A stretch of 23,347 nt of DNA, taken from assembly GCA_937926025.1 (NCBI GenBank), contig CALANQ010000219.1:1-23347 (forward strand). Direction: 5' to 3'. The position numbers were made by a program, and so were the translations under genes. A model generated the notes under the pieces. That model had not been told where the DNA came from, ran no database searches, and saw only the letters and a program-made list of their open reading frames with translations. This stretch comes from an uncultured Acidimicrobiales bacterium. Lineage in GTDB: Bacteria; Actinomycetota; Acidimicrobiia; Acidimicrobiales; Iamiaceae. Of the stretch, positions 7,017 through 14,172 are shown piece by piece; position 1 is the first letter of the stretch, and each line of letters starts with the position of its first letter.

Positions 7017-10000
7017 GGCGCACCTCCCGCCGGGGGTGCGGTGGGGGCCGGGGCCTGCTCCCGACGCTGGCGGCGGCGGTCCAGCGCCGGAGGCACGGGC
7101 AGAAGGGCGATGGCGGTCACGCCCACCACGCCCAGCGCCGAGGCCGCGAACGTGACCTGCACCGCGGCCTGCGGGCCGAAGGTGGCGACCAGGTGGTGCG
7201 CGTCCCCGTCGATGAGCCACCCGGTGGAGTAGCCGTCCACCAGGATCGGCGGCCCGGCGTCCTCGCCGTCGATGCGGAGGGTCCAGCGGTCGTCGTAGGC
7301 CTCGCCCAGGCGGAGGAAGCGGTCGCCGGAGGCCGACGCCGGCACCTGCATGTCCACCCGGGTGGCGCTGCGGTCGGTGATGTCGACCACCGCAGCTGCG
7401 GGGTCCGGCACCGGTGCCGACGCCGTGCCCTCCGACGCCAGGCGCACCGTGTTCAACCGCCACCCGTACACGGTGGCGAACTGGTGCTCGCCCGCCGGGA
7501 TGGCGAGGGGCTCGCACCCCTCGACCCGCATCTCGCCTCGGGCGATCTCCGCCCGGCTCGACACGATGCGCGCCTCGATCCAGTCACCGTCGAGCACCCC
7601 GACCCGGTAGCAGGGCCGGTCGCCGTTGCGGGCCGCCGCCACCACCTCGTCGGAGACCTCGGCCACCCCGAGCGATGCCGCGAACGTGTACTCCCGATCG
7701 TCCGGCGTCTCGAACCGCCGCTCCAGCTGGGACTCCTCGTCGTCGTTGGGATCGAACACCGATCCCCGCTCCCGGGTGAACACCACGTCGAAGGGCAGTG
7801 CGGCCAGCCGCTCGCGGGTGTCGGCATCGGCGGCATCGGCCAAGCGGTTCAGCGTCTTGGGGGCACGGGTGACGTTGTGGACGGTGGTGTCATCGATGGC
7901 GATCTCGCTGATGCCCACCGGGTTGTCGCCACCGGTCTGGTCGAGGATGGTGACCTCGACCCGGTCGGCGACGCTGGGCTCGATGCCGACCGTCACGTCC
8001 TGTCCGGGCGTGATGGCCTCCGTCACCTGCTTGTCGCCCACCTGGACCCGCACGGCGGACACCGTCGAGGGCGTGGAGCCGTCCCACGGCGTGATGACGA
8101 CCTCGTCGATGAGCCGCTTCGTGGGGAACTCGATCCACACGCTCTTGCCCCGAGCCGTGCCGAAGCCGCCCGTGATCCACGCCGTGGACGGGTCGCCGTC
8201 GAACGCGTTCGACGGCCGGCCGTACGGGTGTAGGCCGAACCCGTCGCGGGTGGCGCCCACCTTGGACCCGTTGGTGATGAACGGAGTGTTGCCGCTCGCA
8301 TCGAGCGCCTGGATGTCGGCGCCGGCCGTGAGCGTCGGCGACGTGGCGTTGGCCACCCGGTTGATGTCCCAGGCCCGTCGCCGGTTGGTGTCGGTGAGGA
8401 CCACCCGGCCACCGCGCGCCACCGCGTCGGCGAACGCCTCGTCGTCCAGATCGCCCAGGAACTGGACCGGCTGCGTGCCGTCGACGATGCCGGCCTTGAT
8501 CATGGCCGGCATCGCCTCCCCGTCACCGACCGTGAGCACCTGCGAGACGGCGGGCGCCGCCGTCACCGGGGGCGTGGGGTCGAGCACCTCGTAGGTCATG
8601 ATCGGCCGGAGCCGGGCGTCGTCGGGATCGAACCGGCGGATCGCCTTGGTGGCCCTGCCGCTCTTGCCCGGGACCGTGTTGGACCCCACCCGGCCGTCCG
8701 ACGCCGTGTGCTCCAGGCCGGGATCGGCCTTCACCTGGCTCACCACGACCCACGGCGCGGGACCGCCGATCTCCTCGGTGAGCAGGTCGTTGCGCACCAG
8801 GACGTCACCGGCACCCAGGTACCGGGCGGTGGTGGACACCGTGGCATCGGTGAGCGAGCCCTGGGCCAGGGCGAGGTCGAAGCTGGACAGGAAGTTGCCG
8901 GTGGGATCGCCCCGGCCCACCACCGTGTTGCGGACCGCGACCGGCCGGTCGAGCAGCGACGGGAACAGGTCGTCGGGGCTGCGCATCCCCCAGCGGTAGT
9001 TGCCGCCCGTGCCGCCCGGGACCACCAGCACGCGGGTCTCCTGGCGGTCCTCGTCGAGCCGGTCGGTGGCCCGCTCCCACGAGCCCGGGATGCGGTAGCC
9101 CAGCGGGTAGAGGCCGCCGTCCCACAGCGGGACCGACATGCCGGGGAGCAGCACCCCCATGCCGGCGGCGGCCGGCACCCGGAGGCGCGGGCGCCGCGAG
9201 CGGGCCCGACCCTCCCAGGTGCGCCAGCCGATGACCAAGGCGATGGTCTCGGCCAGCACCACCACCGCACCGACCTTGTTGGTGGTGCGGAACGCCAGCG
9301 ACGCCGGCACCTTGTCGAACACCGTGGAGAGGAAGCTGCCCATCGGGTACGGGTCGTCGGGCGGGAACATGCCGACCATCACCGGCAGGCCGAACGCCAG
9401 GAGCACCACCACCAGCAGCCGCTCGCGCGCCCGGGATCGCCACAGGGCCAACCCGACCAGCACGGGGATCAGGAAGGTGGCGATGAGCACGAACGGGTTG
9501 GTCAGGTACGTGGTGTAGTCGCCGAGGAACTCGCGCTCGCCGGCCCGCCCGTACAGCGGCCAGTTCCCCAGTCCGCGTGCGGTCTCCGCGTAGGACGAGG
9601 TGCGGGCCACGTCCACCGGGTTCTCGGTGCCGCTGGCGATACCGGCACCCGTGCTGCTGGCCAGGAACGAGGGCAGCAGCCAGTACAGCGAGACCGCCAC
9701 GCAGAAGACCCCGCAGCGGACCGTGACCCGCAGCAGGTCGCGCCAGCTGCGGCCTTCGATCCAGCGGGCGTGCGCCACCTGGGCCGGCAGCGCCAGCAGC
9801 TGGAAGAACGGGACCACCCCGGCGTTGAGCCCCGTCTGGGCGAAGAACGCCAGCGCGAACAGGGCCGGCCAGCGCCACGACCGCGGCGACCGGGTGGCGC
9901 GCAGGAAGGCCAGCATCGTCCATGGCAGCAGGGCGTACGGCAGCAGGATCGGCGTGGTGCTCCCGGCCACGATCACGTACGGGTTCACGACCCAGAACAC

Positions 10001-10468
10001 GGTGGCCAGGAGCCGGGCCTGCACCGACAGGCGGCGCCCCATCAGAGCACCGAGGTAGCGGCGGACGCCCCACGCGCCCAGCAGCAGGACGAGCAGCCGC
10101 CACACCCGGACGGCCAGCCAGGCCGGCGCCCCCAGCGTGCGGATCACCCACACCACCGCCGCCACGGGGGCCGCACCGGCGTTGAAGTTGCCCTGGCCGA
10201 GGCCGCTGGCGCCGCCCACCCAGGCCTGGACGGTGGAACGGAGGAACCCGGCCGGGTTCTGGTACAGGTCGGGCCGGGTGTCGGGGGTGAACACACCCCA
10301 GCGGGTGCCGATGACCGCGGCGCCCAGCAGGATCGTCCCGACGACGAGGAAGGTGGCCTCGGGCCAGCGGACGCGAGGGGGGCGATCGGGTGGGGGTGGC
10401 CCCGGAGGTCCCCCGTCGGTGCCGGCGTCGGGGGCGGACGGTGCGCCCGCCTCCGCCACGGCGGTCAC
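7013..10468 (-). CDS. AftD-like GT-C glycosyltransferase with discoidin-type domain (paralogue 1)
   Basis: This is a protein of about 1151 residues. The N-terminal half is a multi-pass GT-C membrane domain beginning with a helix at about 39-56 and a first external loop of TPDTRPDLYQNPAGFLRS type (61-78), the position of the catalytic acidic residues in GT-C enzymes. A large extracytoplasmic part follows, with a discoidin/F5-8-C-like module (about 735-850; SNAFDGDPSTAWITGG), and a final helix near 1103-1125. This matches the DUF3367/alpha-(1->3)-arabinofuranosyltransferase family. The start is GTG at 10466-10468, overlapping the GT2 stop by 4 nt; the 95 open codons upstream read as low-complexity Arg-rich shadow. 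The first loop lacks the PETKLD/WDP motif of the other AftD protein here, so it may use a different acceptor or donor. Confidence 0.83.
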   Translation of the reverse strand: MTAVAEAGAPSAPDAGTDGGPPGPPPPDRPPRVRWPEATFLVVGTILLGAAVIGTRWGVFTPDTRPDLYQNPAGFLRSTVQAWVGGASGLGQGNFNAGAAPVAAVVWVIRTLGAPAWLAVRVWRLLVLLLGAWGVRRYLGALMGRRLSVQARLLATVFWVVNPYVIVAGSTTPILLPYALLPWTMLAFLRATRSPRSWRWPALFALAFFAQTGLNAGVVPFFQLLALPAQVAHARWIEGRSWRDLLRVTVRCGVFCVAVSLYWLLPSFLASSTGAGIASGTENPVDVARTSSYAETARGLGNWPLYGRAGEREFLGDYTTYLTNPFVLIATFLIPVLVGLALWRSRARERLLVVVLLAFGLPVMVGMFPPDDPYPMGSFLSTVFDKVPASLAFRTTNKVGAVVVLAETIALVIGWRTWEGRARSRRPRLRVPAAAGMGVLLPGMSVPLWDGGLYPLGYRIPGSWERATDRLDEDRQETRVLVVPGGTGGNYRWGMRSPDDLFPSLLDRPVAVRNTVVGRGDPTGNFLSSFDLALAQGSLTDATVSTTARYLGAGDVLVRNDLLTEEIGGPAPWVVVSQVKADPGLEHTASDGRVGSNTVPGKSGRATKAIRRFDPDDARLRPIMTYEVLDPTPPVTAAPAVSQVLTVGDGEAMPAMIKAGIVDGTQPVQFLGDLDDEAFADAVARGGRVVLTDTNRRRAWDINRVANATSPTLTAGADIQALDASGNTPFITNGSKVGATRDGFGLHPYGRPSNAFDGDPSTAWITGGFGTARGKSVWIEFPTKRLIDEVVITPWDGSTPSTVSAVRVQVGDKQVTEAITPGQDVTVGIEPSVADRVEVTILDQTGGDNPVGISEIAIDDTTVHNVTRAPKTLNRLADAADADTRERLAALPFDVVFTRERGSVFDPNDDEESQLERRFETPDDREYTFAASLGVAEVSDEVVAAARNGDRPCYRVGVLDGDWIEARIVSSRAEIARGEMRVEGCEPLAIPAGEHQFATVYGWRLNTVRLASEGTASAPVPDPAAAVVDITDRSATRVDMQVPASASGDRFLRLGEAYDDRWTLRIDGEDAGPPILVDGYSTGWLIDGDAHHLVATFGPQAAVQVTFAASALGVVGVTAIALLPVPPALDRRRQRREQAPAPTAPPAGGAP

Positions 10469-11328
10469 GACGACCCGTCGGGGCGCTCCAGCGCACCCAG
10501 CGCGGCGCCGATCCCGTACGCGGCGAACTCGCCCGCCCGCATGAACACCACCCCGGCTGCCACCGCCGGCCGGGCGGCGAGGCGCCGCCAGTGCCGCCGG
10601 TACGCGCCCACCGCAGACCCGGCCTGCTCGCTGAGCGCACCCGGGTGCTGGGCGCGGTACTTCTTGAGCCCGCGGCCGTAGTAGTAGCGCTTCGACCAGA
10701 TGAACCCGAGCGACATCCGGCCCTCGTCGTGGACGATGAGGTCGGGGATCCACGCCAGCTGGCAGCCGTCGTGGATCATGCGGCTGCGCAGCTCCGCGTC
10801 CTCGGTGCCCGACAGCGACTCCAGGAACCCGCCCGAGTCACGGAGGTACTCACGGCGGACCAGGCGCGGCGACTGCACCAGGATCTCCTCCACGCAGCAC
10901 GAGCGCTCCAGGGCCCGGCACGCCGTCCAGTAGCCGTCGCCGACGGTCACCTCGGGGATGAACACCCCGTCGGCCTCCTCGTCGGCCACGGCCTGCATGG
11001 CCCGCTCGATGATGGTCGGCGGCAGCTCCATGTCGGCGTCGATCCACAGGATCCACGGGCCCTGCGCCCGCTCCACCCCGAGGTTGCGCTGCGCGCTGCG
11101 TTCGGGACCGGCCTGCTCGGCGTGGGTGGCCAGCTCCTGGACGACCTCCCACGTGCCGTCGGTGCTGAAGTTGTCGATGACGACCAGCTCCAGGGGCTCC
11201 CAGGTCTGGGCCCGGATGGACCGGAGGCAGGCCTCGATGGTGCGGATGGAGTCCTTCACGGGCACCACGACCGACACCATCGGACGGTCGGCGGCGGTCG
11301 GCTCCGAAGGCAGCACAGGATCGGTCAT
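10465..11328 (-). CDS. GT2-family (GT-A fold) glycosyltransferase
   Basis: This is a 287-residue glycosyltransferase. VSVVVPVKDSIRTIEACLRS (18-37) is the GT2 nucleotide-binding start. IDNFSTDGTWEV contains D52, and ILWIDADMELPP has the metal/donor DxD motif (D97, D99). SGTEDAELRSRM supplies the ED-type acceptor motif. The C-terminal 60 residues contain one weakly hydrophobic segment. The ATG at 11326-11328 overlaps the methyltransferase stop (ATGA), and its own stop overlaps the AftD-like start (GTGA), so it is tightly coupled on both sides. It probably adds a sugar to the lipid-linked or nascent glycan on the cytoplasmic face. A frame extending to 11724 is a shadow of the methyltransferase. 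Confidence 0.9.
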   Translation of the reverse strand: MTDPVLPSEPTAADRPMVSVVVPVKDSIRTIEACLRSIRAQTWEPLELVVIDNFSTDGTWEVVQELATHAEQAGPERSAQRNLGVERAQGPWILWIDADMELPPTIIERAMQAVADEEADGVFIPEVTVGDGYWTACRALERSCCVEEILVQSPRLVRREYLRDSGGFLESLSGTEDAELRSRMIHDGCQLAWIPDLIVHDEGRMSLGFIWSKRYYYGRGLKKYRAQHPGALSEQAGSAVGAYRRHWRRLAARPAVAAGVVFMRAGEFAAYGIGAALGALERPDGSS

Positions 11329-12089
11329 CGACGCTCCAGGACGAGGCCGAGGTTCCAGGTGAGGACCTCCCGCACCGCAGGGACGTGGACCAGCGGACGG
11401 CACCACCGCGGGTAGTAGCGGGGGAAGGCGTCGACGACGCGCACGTCCGCCGAGCGGCCCGCCCAGCTCAAGATGTCGCCGATGGCGACGGGGAACAGGG
11501 AGGTGCCGTAGCGGTTCTTCGGGGGCACGCCCCGGCGAGCCTCGTACGGGCGGGCGGCGCGCTCGCCACCGAGGTAGTGCCACGGCGAGGTCTGGTGGCC
11601 CCCCCACGGCGACAGCCAGTTGGTGACCCCCACGAACACGATGCCGCCCCGCCGGCAGACCCGCACCAGCTCGTCGAGGAACGCCCAGGGCGTGGGCACG
11701 TGCTCGAGGGCGTTCAGGGTGCACACCAGGTCCAGCGCACCGTCGGCCATCGGCAGCCGGAGCCCGTCGCCCACCACCGCGTCGACCGGGGTGCGCCCGT
11801 GCAGGGAGAGCTCCTCCGCGAACGGATCGACGGTGAAGGCCGACGCGCCGGCGGCGCGCAGCGCCTCCGCCGTGTAGCCGGGGCCGCCGCCCACGTCGAT
11901 GGCCACGGCACCGGGCAGGTCGAGGTAGGTGCCCAGGAGGCGGGCCGTGTCCGTGGCCAGGAACTCGTAGGTGCCATTGGGGTCGGTCTGCTCGCGCCGC
12001 ATGGCCTGGAAGATCTGCCAGGAGCGCCGGACGCCGGCGGGGGCGGCGTCCGTGCGATCCATCGGGGCCGGCGGCGCGACGGCAGCCAC
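11325..12089 (-). CDS. Class I SAM-dependent methyltransferase
   Basis: This encodes about 254 residues with a Rossmann methyltransferase core. Motif I is DVGGGPGY at 65-72, the acidic residue after strand 2 is D88 in FTVDPF, and NALEHVPTPWAFLDELVRV (126-144) is the motif typical of small-molecule methyltransferases of the Methyltransf_11 type. I chose GTG at 12087-12089 because it overlaps the TAG of the upstream gene (TAGTG); ATG at 12060-12062 is an equally readable alternative giving 245 residues. In this assembly the frame is also open through the upstream membrane-protein gene, but that apparent fusion comes from a frameshift near 12200-12225. Its place in the operon suggests O-methylation of a sugar in the exported glycan. 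Confidence 0.88.
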   Translation of the reverse strand: MAAVAPPAPMDRTDAAPAGVRRSWQIFQAMRREQTDPNGTYEFLATDTARLLGTYLDLPGAVAIDVGGGPGYTAEALRAAGASAFTVDPFAEELSLHGRTPVDAVVGDGLRLPMADGALDLVCTLNALEHVPTPWAFLDELVRVCRRGGIVFVGVTNWLSPWGGHQTSPWHYLGGERAARPYEARRGVPPKNRYGTSLFPVAIGDILSWAGRSADVRVVDAFPRYYPRWCRPLVHVPAVREVLTWNLGLVLERR

Positions 12090-12797
12090 TAGGACTTGAC
12101 GAACGTCACGGGGTTCTGATCGGCGACACCGTCGGCGCCGCCCAGGAAGATCTGGTCGGCGGGGATGTTCTTGCCATCGATCGTCACCGTGAACGTGGCC
12201 GAGGTCCAGGCCGTCGCCCTCCTTGCCGTCGCCGGCGGGCAGGGTGACGGTGGTCTCCGTGGAGAACGGCGTGTCGGCGCTCTCGTCGCTGTCGTCGCCG
12301 TCGTCGGTCTTCTTCACCCGGACCTGGTCCGCGGCGACGGTGACGACGGCGTCCTGCGAGTTGTTCGACCGGAGGTGCCACCCGCCGAAGTCGGTCCAGA
12401 TGTAGACGCCCGGCTCGCTCTCGGCCCGCTTCTGGGCGTCGGCGCCGTCCTTGCCGACCGCGTCGCCCACCGCGCCCTGCCAGTTCTTCACGATCCCTTG
12501 GGCCTCGGTGGTGGCGGCGGCGTTGGCGTTGTTGTTGCTGGTCGAGTTGTTGTCGTCCTTGGGCCGGGTCAGGACCACGGCCACGACGATCACGATGGCC
12601 GCGGCGACCACGGCGTACACCAGGGTGAGGTCGCGCTTGCCCTCGCGCCCGGTGCCCTCGTCGTCCCAGTCGTCGTCCCAGTCGTCGTCGGGGACCGGCT
12701 TGGAACGCGGGGCCCGGGCCGGGGCCGCGTCGGGGGCGTCCGCCGCCTCGTCGGTGGCTTCGCGGCCCTCGGTGGGCTCGTCGTCGAAGTCGCTCAC
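12089..12797 (-). pseudogene. Acidic single-pass membrane protein, unknown function, with a 1-nt frameshift
   Basis: The N-terminus is very acidic, with a DDDWDDDWDDEGTG tract at 37-50. One membrane helix follows (about 56-77), then a Ser/Asn/Thr-rich linker (82-98) and an extracytoplasmic domain (GVYIWTDFGGWHLRSNN). The start is GTG at 12795-12797 with GAGGAG (complement of 12803-12808) 5 nt upstream. The frame goes wrong between about 12200 and 12225. Afterwards the natural sequence continues one base over (ATFTVTIDGKNIPADQIFLG and on to PVTFVKS), ending at TAG 12089-12091. The span of 709 nt is 3n+1, as one inserted base would give, for an intact product of about 235 residues. I do not recognise the family. 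A sequencing or assembly error is more likely than true gene loss. Confidence 0.72.
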
Positions 12798-12802
12798 GTC
12801 CG

Positions 12803-12808
12803 CTCCTC
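12803..12808 (-). promoter_or_regulatory. Ribosome-binding site of the acidic membrane protein gene
   Basis: GAGGAG on the minus strand lies 5 nt before the GTG start at 12797. It is one of the few strong Shine-Dalgarno sequences in this operon and fixes the start. Downstream cistrons rely on stop/start overlap instead. The surrounding 78-bp gap (12798-12875) also holds TAGGGT (complement of 12857-12862) as a possible -10 element, without a convincing -35. Confidence 0.6.
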
Positions 12809-12875
12809 GGCAGCAGGGCTCCGGCGGGCGTCCACCAGAGCATTCGTCAGGGGGCGACCCTAGACGATCGTTCCG

Positions 12876-14159
12876 TCAGCCCGGCTCCACGGAGGGCGCC
12901 GCGGGCGGGGCCTCGGACTGCAGCGACCGCCTCCCCCGCCGGACCCGGCGCAGCAGCGGTCGCTCGATCGCGAACCAGCTGACCGCCGCGATGGCCGTGG
13001 CGATCACCGCCGTCCACAGGGTGAGCGACGCGAACGACGGCGGGGCGATGAACGACCCGGGCTCGTCCAGCTCGATCATCACCGTCAGGTGCCAGAGGTA
13101 GATGCCGTACGACACGATCCCCGCCGCCACGAGCGGGCGCCACCGCAGCACCCGGCGGACCACGCCCCGGTCCTGCGGACCGAACACGCCGGGTGCCACC
13201 ACGAGCGCCGCGATGAACCCGAACAGGACCTCGCGGAGGACCTCCTGGCTCACCGTCGGCGGATCGAACCCGTACGGGTACCGCAGCGAGATCACCCCGG
13301 CGTAGCAGCACGCGGCCGCGATCCACGCGATGCCGGGCTGCTCGCCCAGGGTCCGGGCCAGCCCGCCCGGTGCCCGGTCCCGGACCTGGGCGGCCGCGCT
13401 GGCCACCGCGAGCGCCATCCCGATGGCGAAGAGGTCGCAGTTGGCGGCGAGGGTGCCGTACCCGATGCTGTGGTCGCCGGCGCGCAGCAGGCCCCGGACC
13501 ACGATCCCCGTCCCGTACAGGACGGCCAGGCCGGCGTACTGCCGCCGCACCCGCTGCGCGGTGGTGCCGCCGCCGCGGCACACCACCAGCACCCAGACGG
13601 GCAGGAACAGGTAGAAGGACACCTCGGTGGCCAGCGTCCACGCCTGGACCAGACCACCCAGGACCGTGTCGCCCCAGTAGATCTGGATCAGCGAGTAGAA
13701 GCGCACGTGCCCCCACCAGTCACCCAGGTTCAGGTCGAGGATCAGCGTGCTGAGGAACAGGGCCGCCCAGTAGGCCGGGTAGATGCGCACCATCCGGCGC
13801 CACAGGTAGCTGCGGATCGGCGGCCGGGGCGCGTCGCTCAGGTGGGCGTGCACGAACGGCCGGAACAGCAGGAAGCCCGACAGCACGAAGAAGATGGAGA
13901 CGCCCACGTTCAGGTGCTGCACCCAGGGGCCGAGGCCCCCGATGGACGCATCGCGGCCCCACGTCACGCCGGTGAAGGTGCCGGCGTGGTACGCGAGCAC
14001 GCCGAAGGCGCAGAGGGCCCGGAGGCCCTCGAAGGTGGGGAAGCGGGTGGTCGGGACGACCGTGGAGGCGGCGGAGGTGGGACCGGCGTCGATCGCGGCA
14101 TCGTAGGGCTGGGGCGCCGGCGGCACGGCGGTGTCCGGTACCGGGCGATCCGGCTGCAC
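12876..14159 (-). CDS. Acyltransferase-3 family membrane O-acyltransferase (no SGNH domain)
   Basis: This is a protein of about 427 residues. After a Pro/Ala-rich N-terminus of about 38 residues comes a complete acyltransferase-3 domain: TFEGLRALCAFGVLAYHAG (42-60, with H58), NVGVSIFFVLSGFLLFRPF, YLWRRMVRIYPAYW and AWTLATEVSFYLFLPV (near 170). About ten membrane helices are evident, and the C-terminus is short and basic with no hydrolase domain. It would acylate a lipid-linked or exported sugar. The start is uncertain. GTG at 14157-14159 leaves only 13 nt to the divergent AftD start, and GTG at 14124-14126 is possible; neither has a good ribosome-binding site. It lies 78 bp upstream of the coupled operon and may head it. 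Confidence 0.88.
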   Translation of the reverse strand: MQPDRPVPDTAVPPAPQPYDAAIDAGPTSAASTVVPTTRFPTFEGLRALCAFGVLAYHAGTFTGVTWGRDASIGGLGPWVQHLNVGVSIFFVLSGFLLFRPFVHAHLSDAPRPPIRSYLWRRMVRIYPAYWAALFLSTLILDLNLGDWWGHVRFYSLIQIYWGDTVLGGLVQAWTLATEVSFYLFLPVWVLVVCRGGGTTAQRVRRQYAGLAVLYGTGIVVRGLLRAGDHSIGYGTLAANCDLFAIGMALAVASAAAQVRDRAPGGLARTLGEQPGIAWIAAACCYAGVISLRYPYGFDPPTVSQEVLREVLFGFIAALVVAPGVFGPQDRGVVRRVLRWRPLVAAGIVSYGIYLWHLTVMIELDEPGSFIAPPSFASLTLWTAVIATAIAAVSWFAIERPLLRRVRRGRRSLQSEAPPAAPSVEPG

Positions 14160-14172
14160 TAGACCCGAGCCG

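Noticed and set aside
11325..12797. Genuine fusion of a membrane protein to a methyltransferase
   Set aside because: The junction is Arg-rich nonsense, while another frame continues naturally to a stop that overlaps the methyltransferase start.
12165..12863. Val/Gly-rich plus-strand frame over the acidic protein gene
   Set aside because: It is the antisense of Asp- and Ala-rich codons, with no initiation signal or family features.
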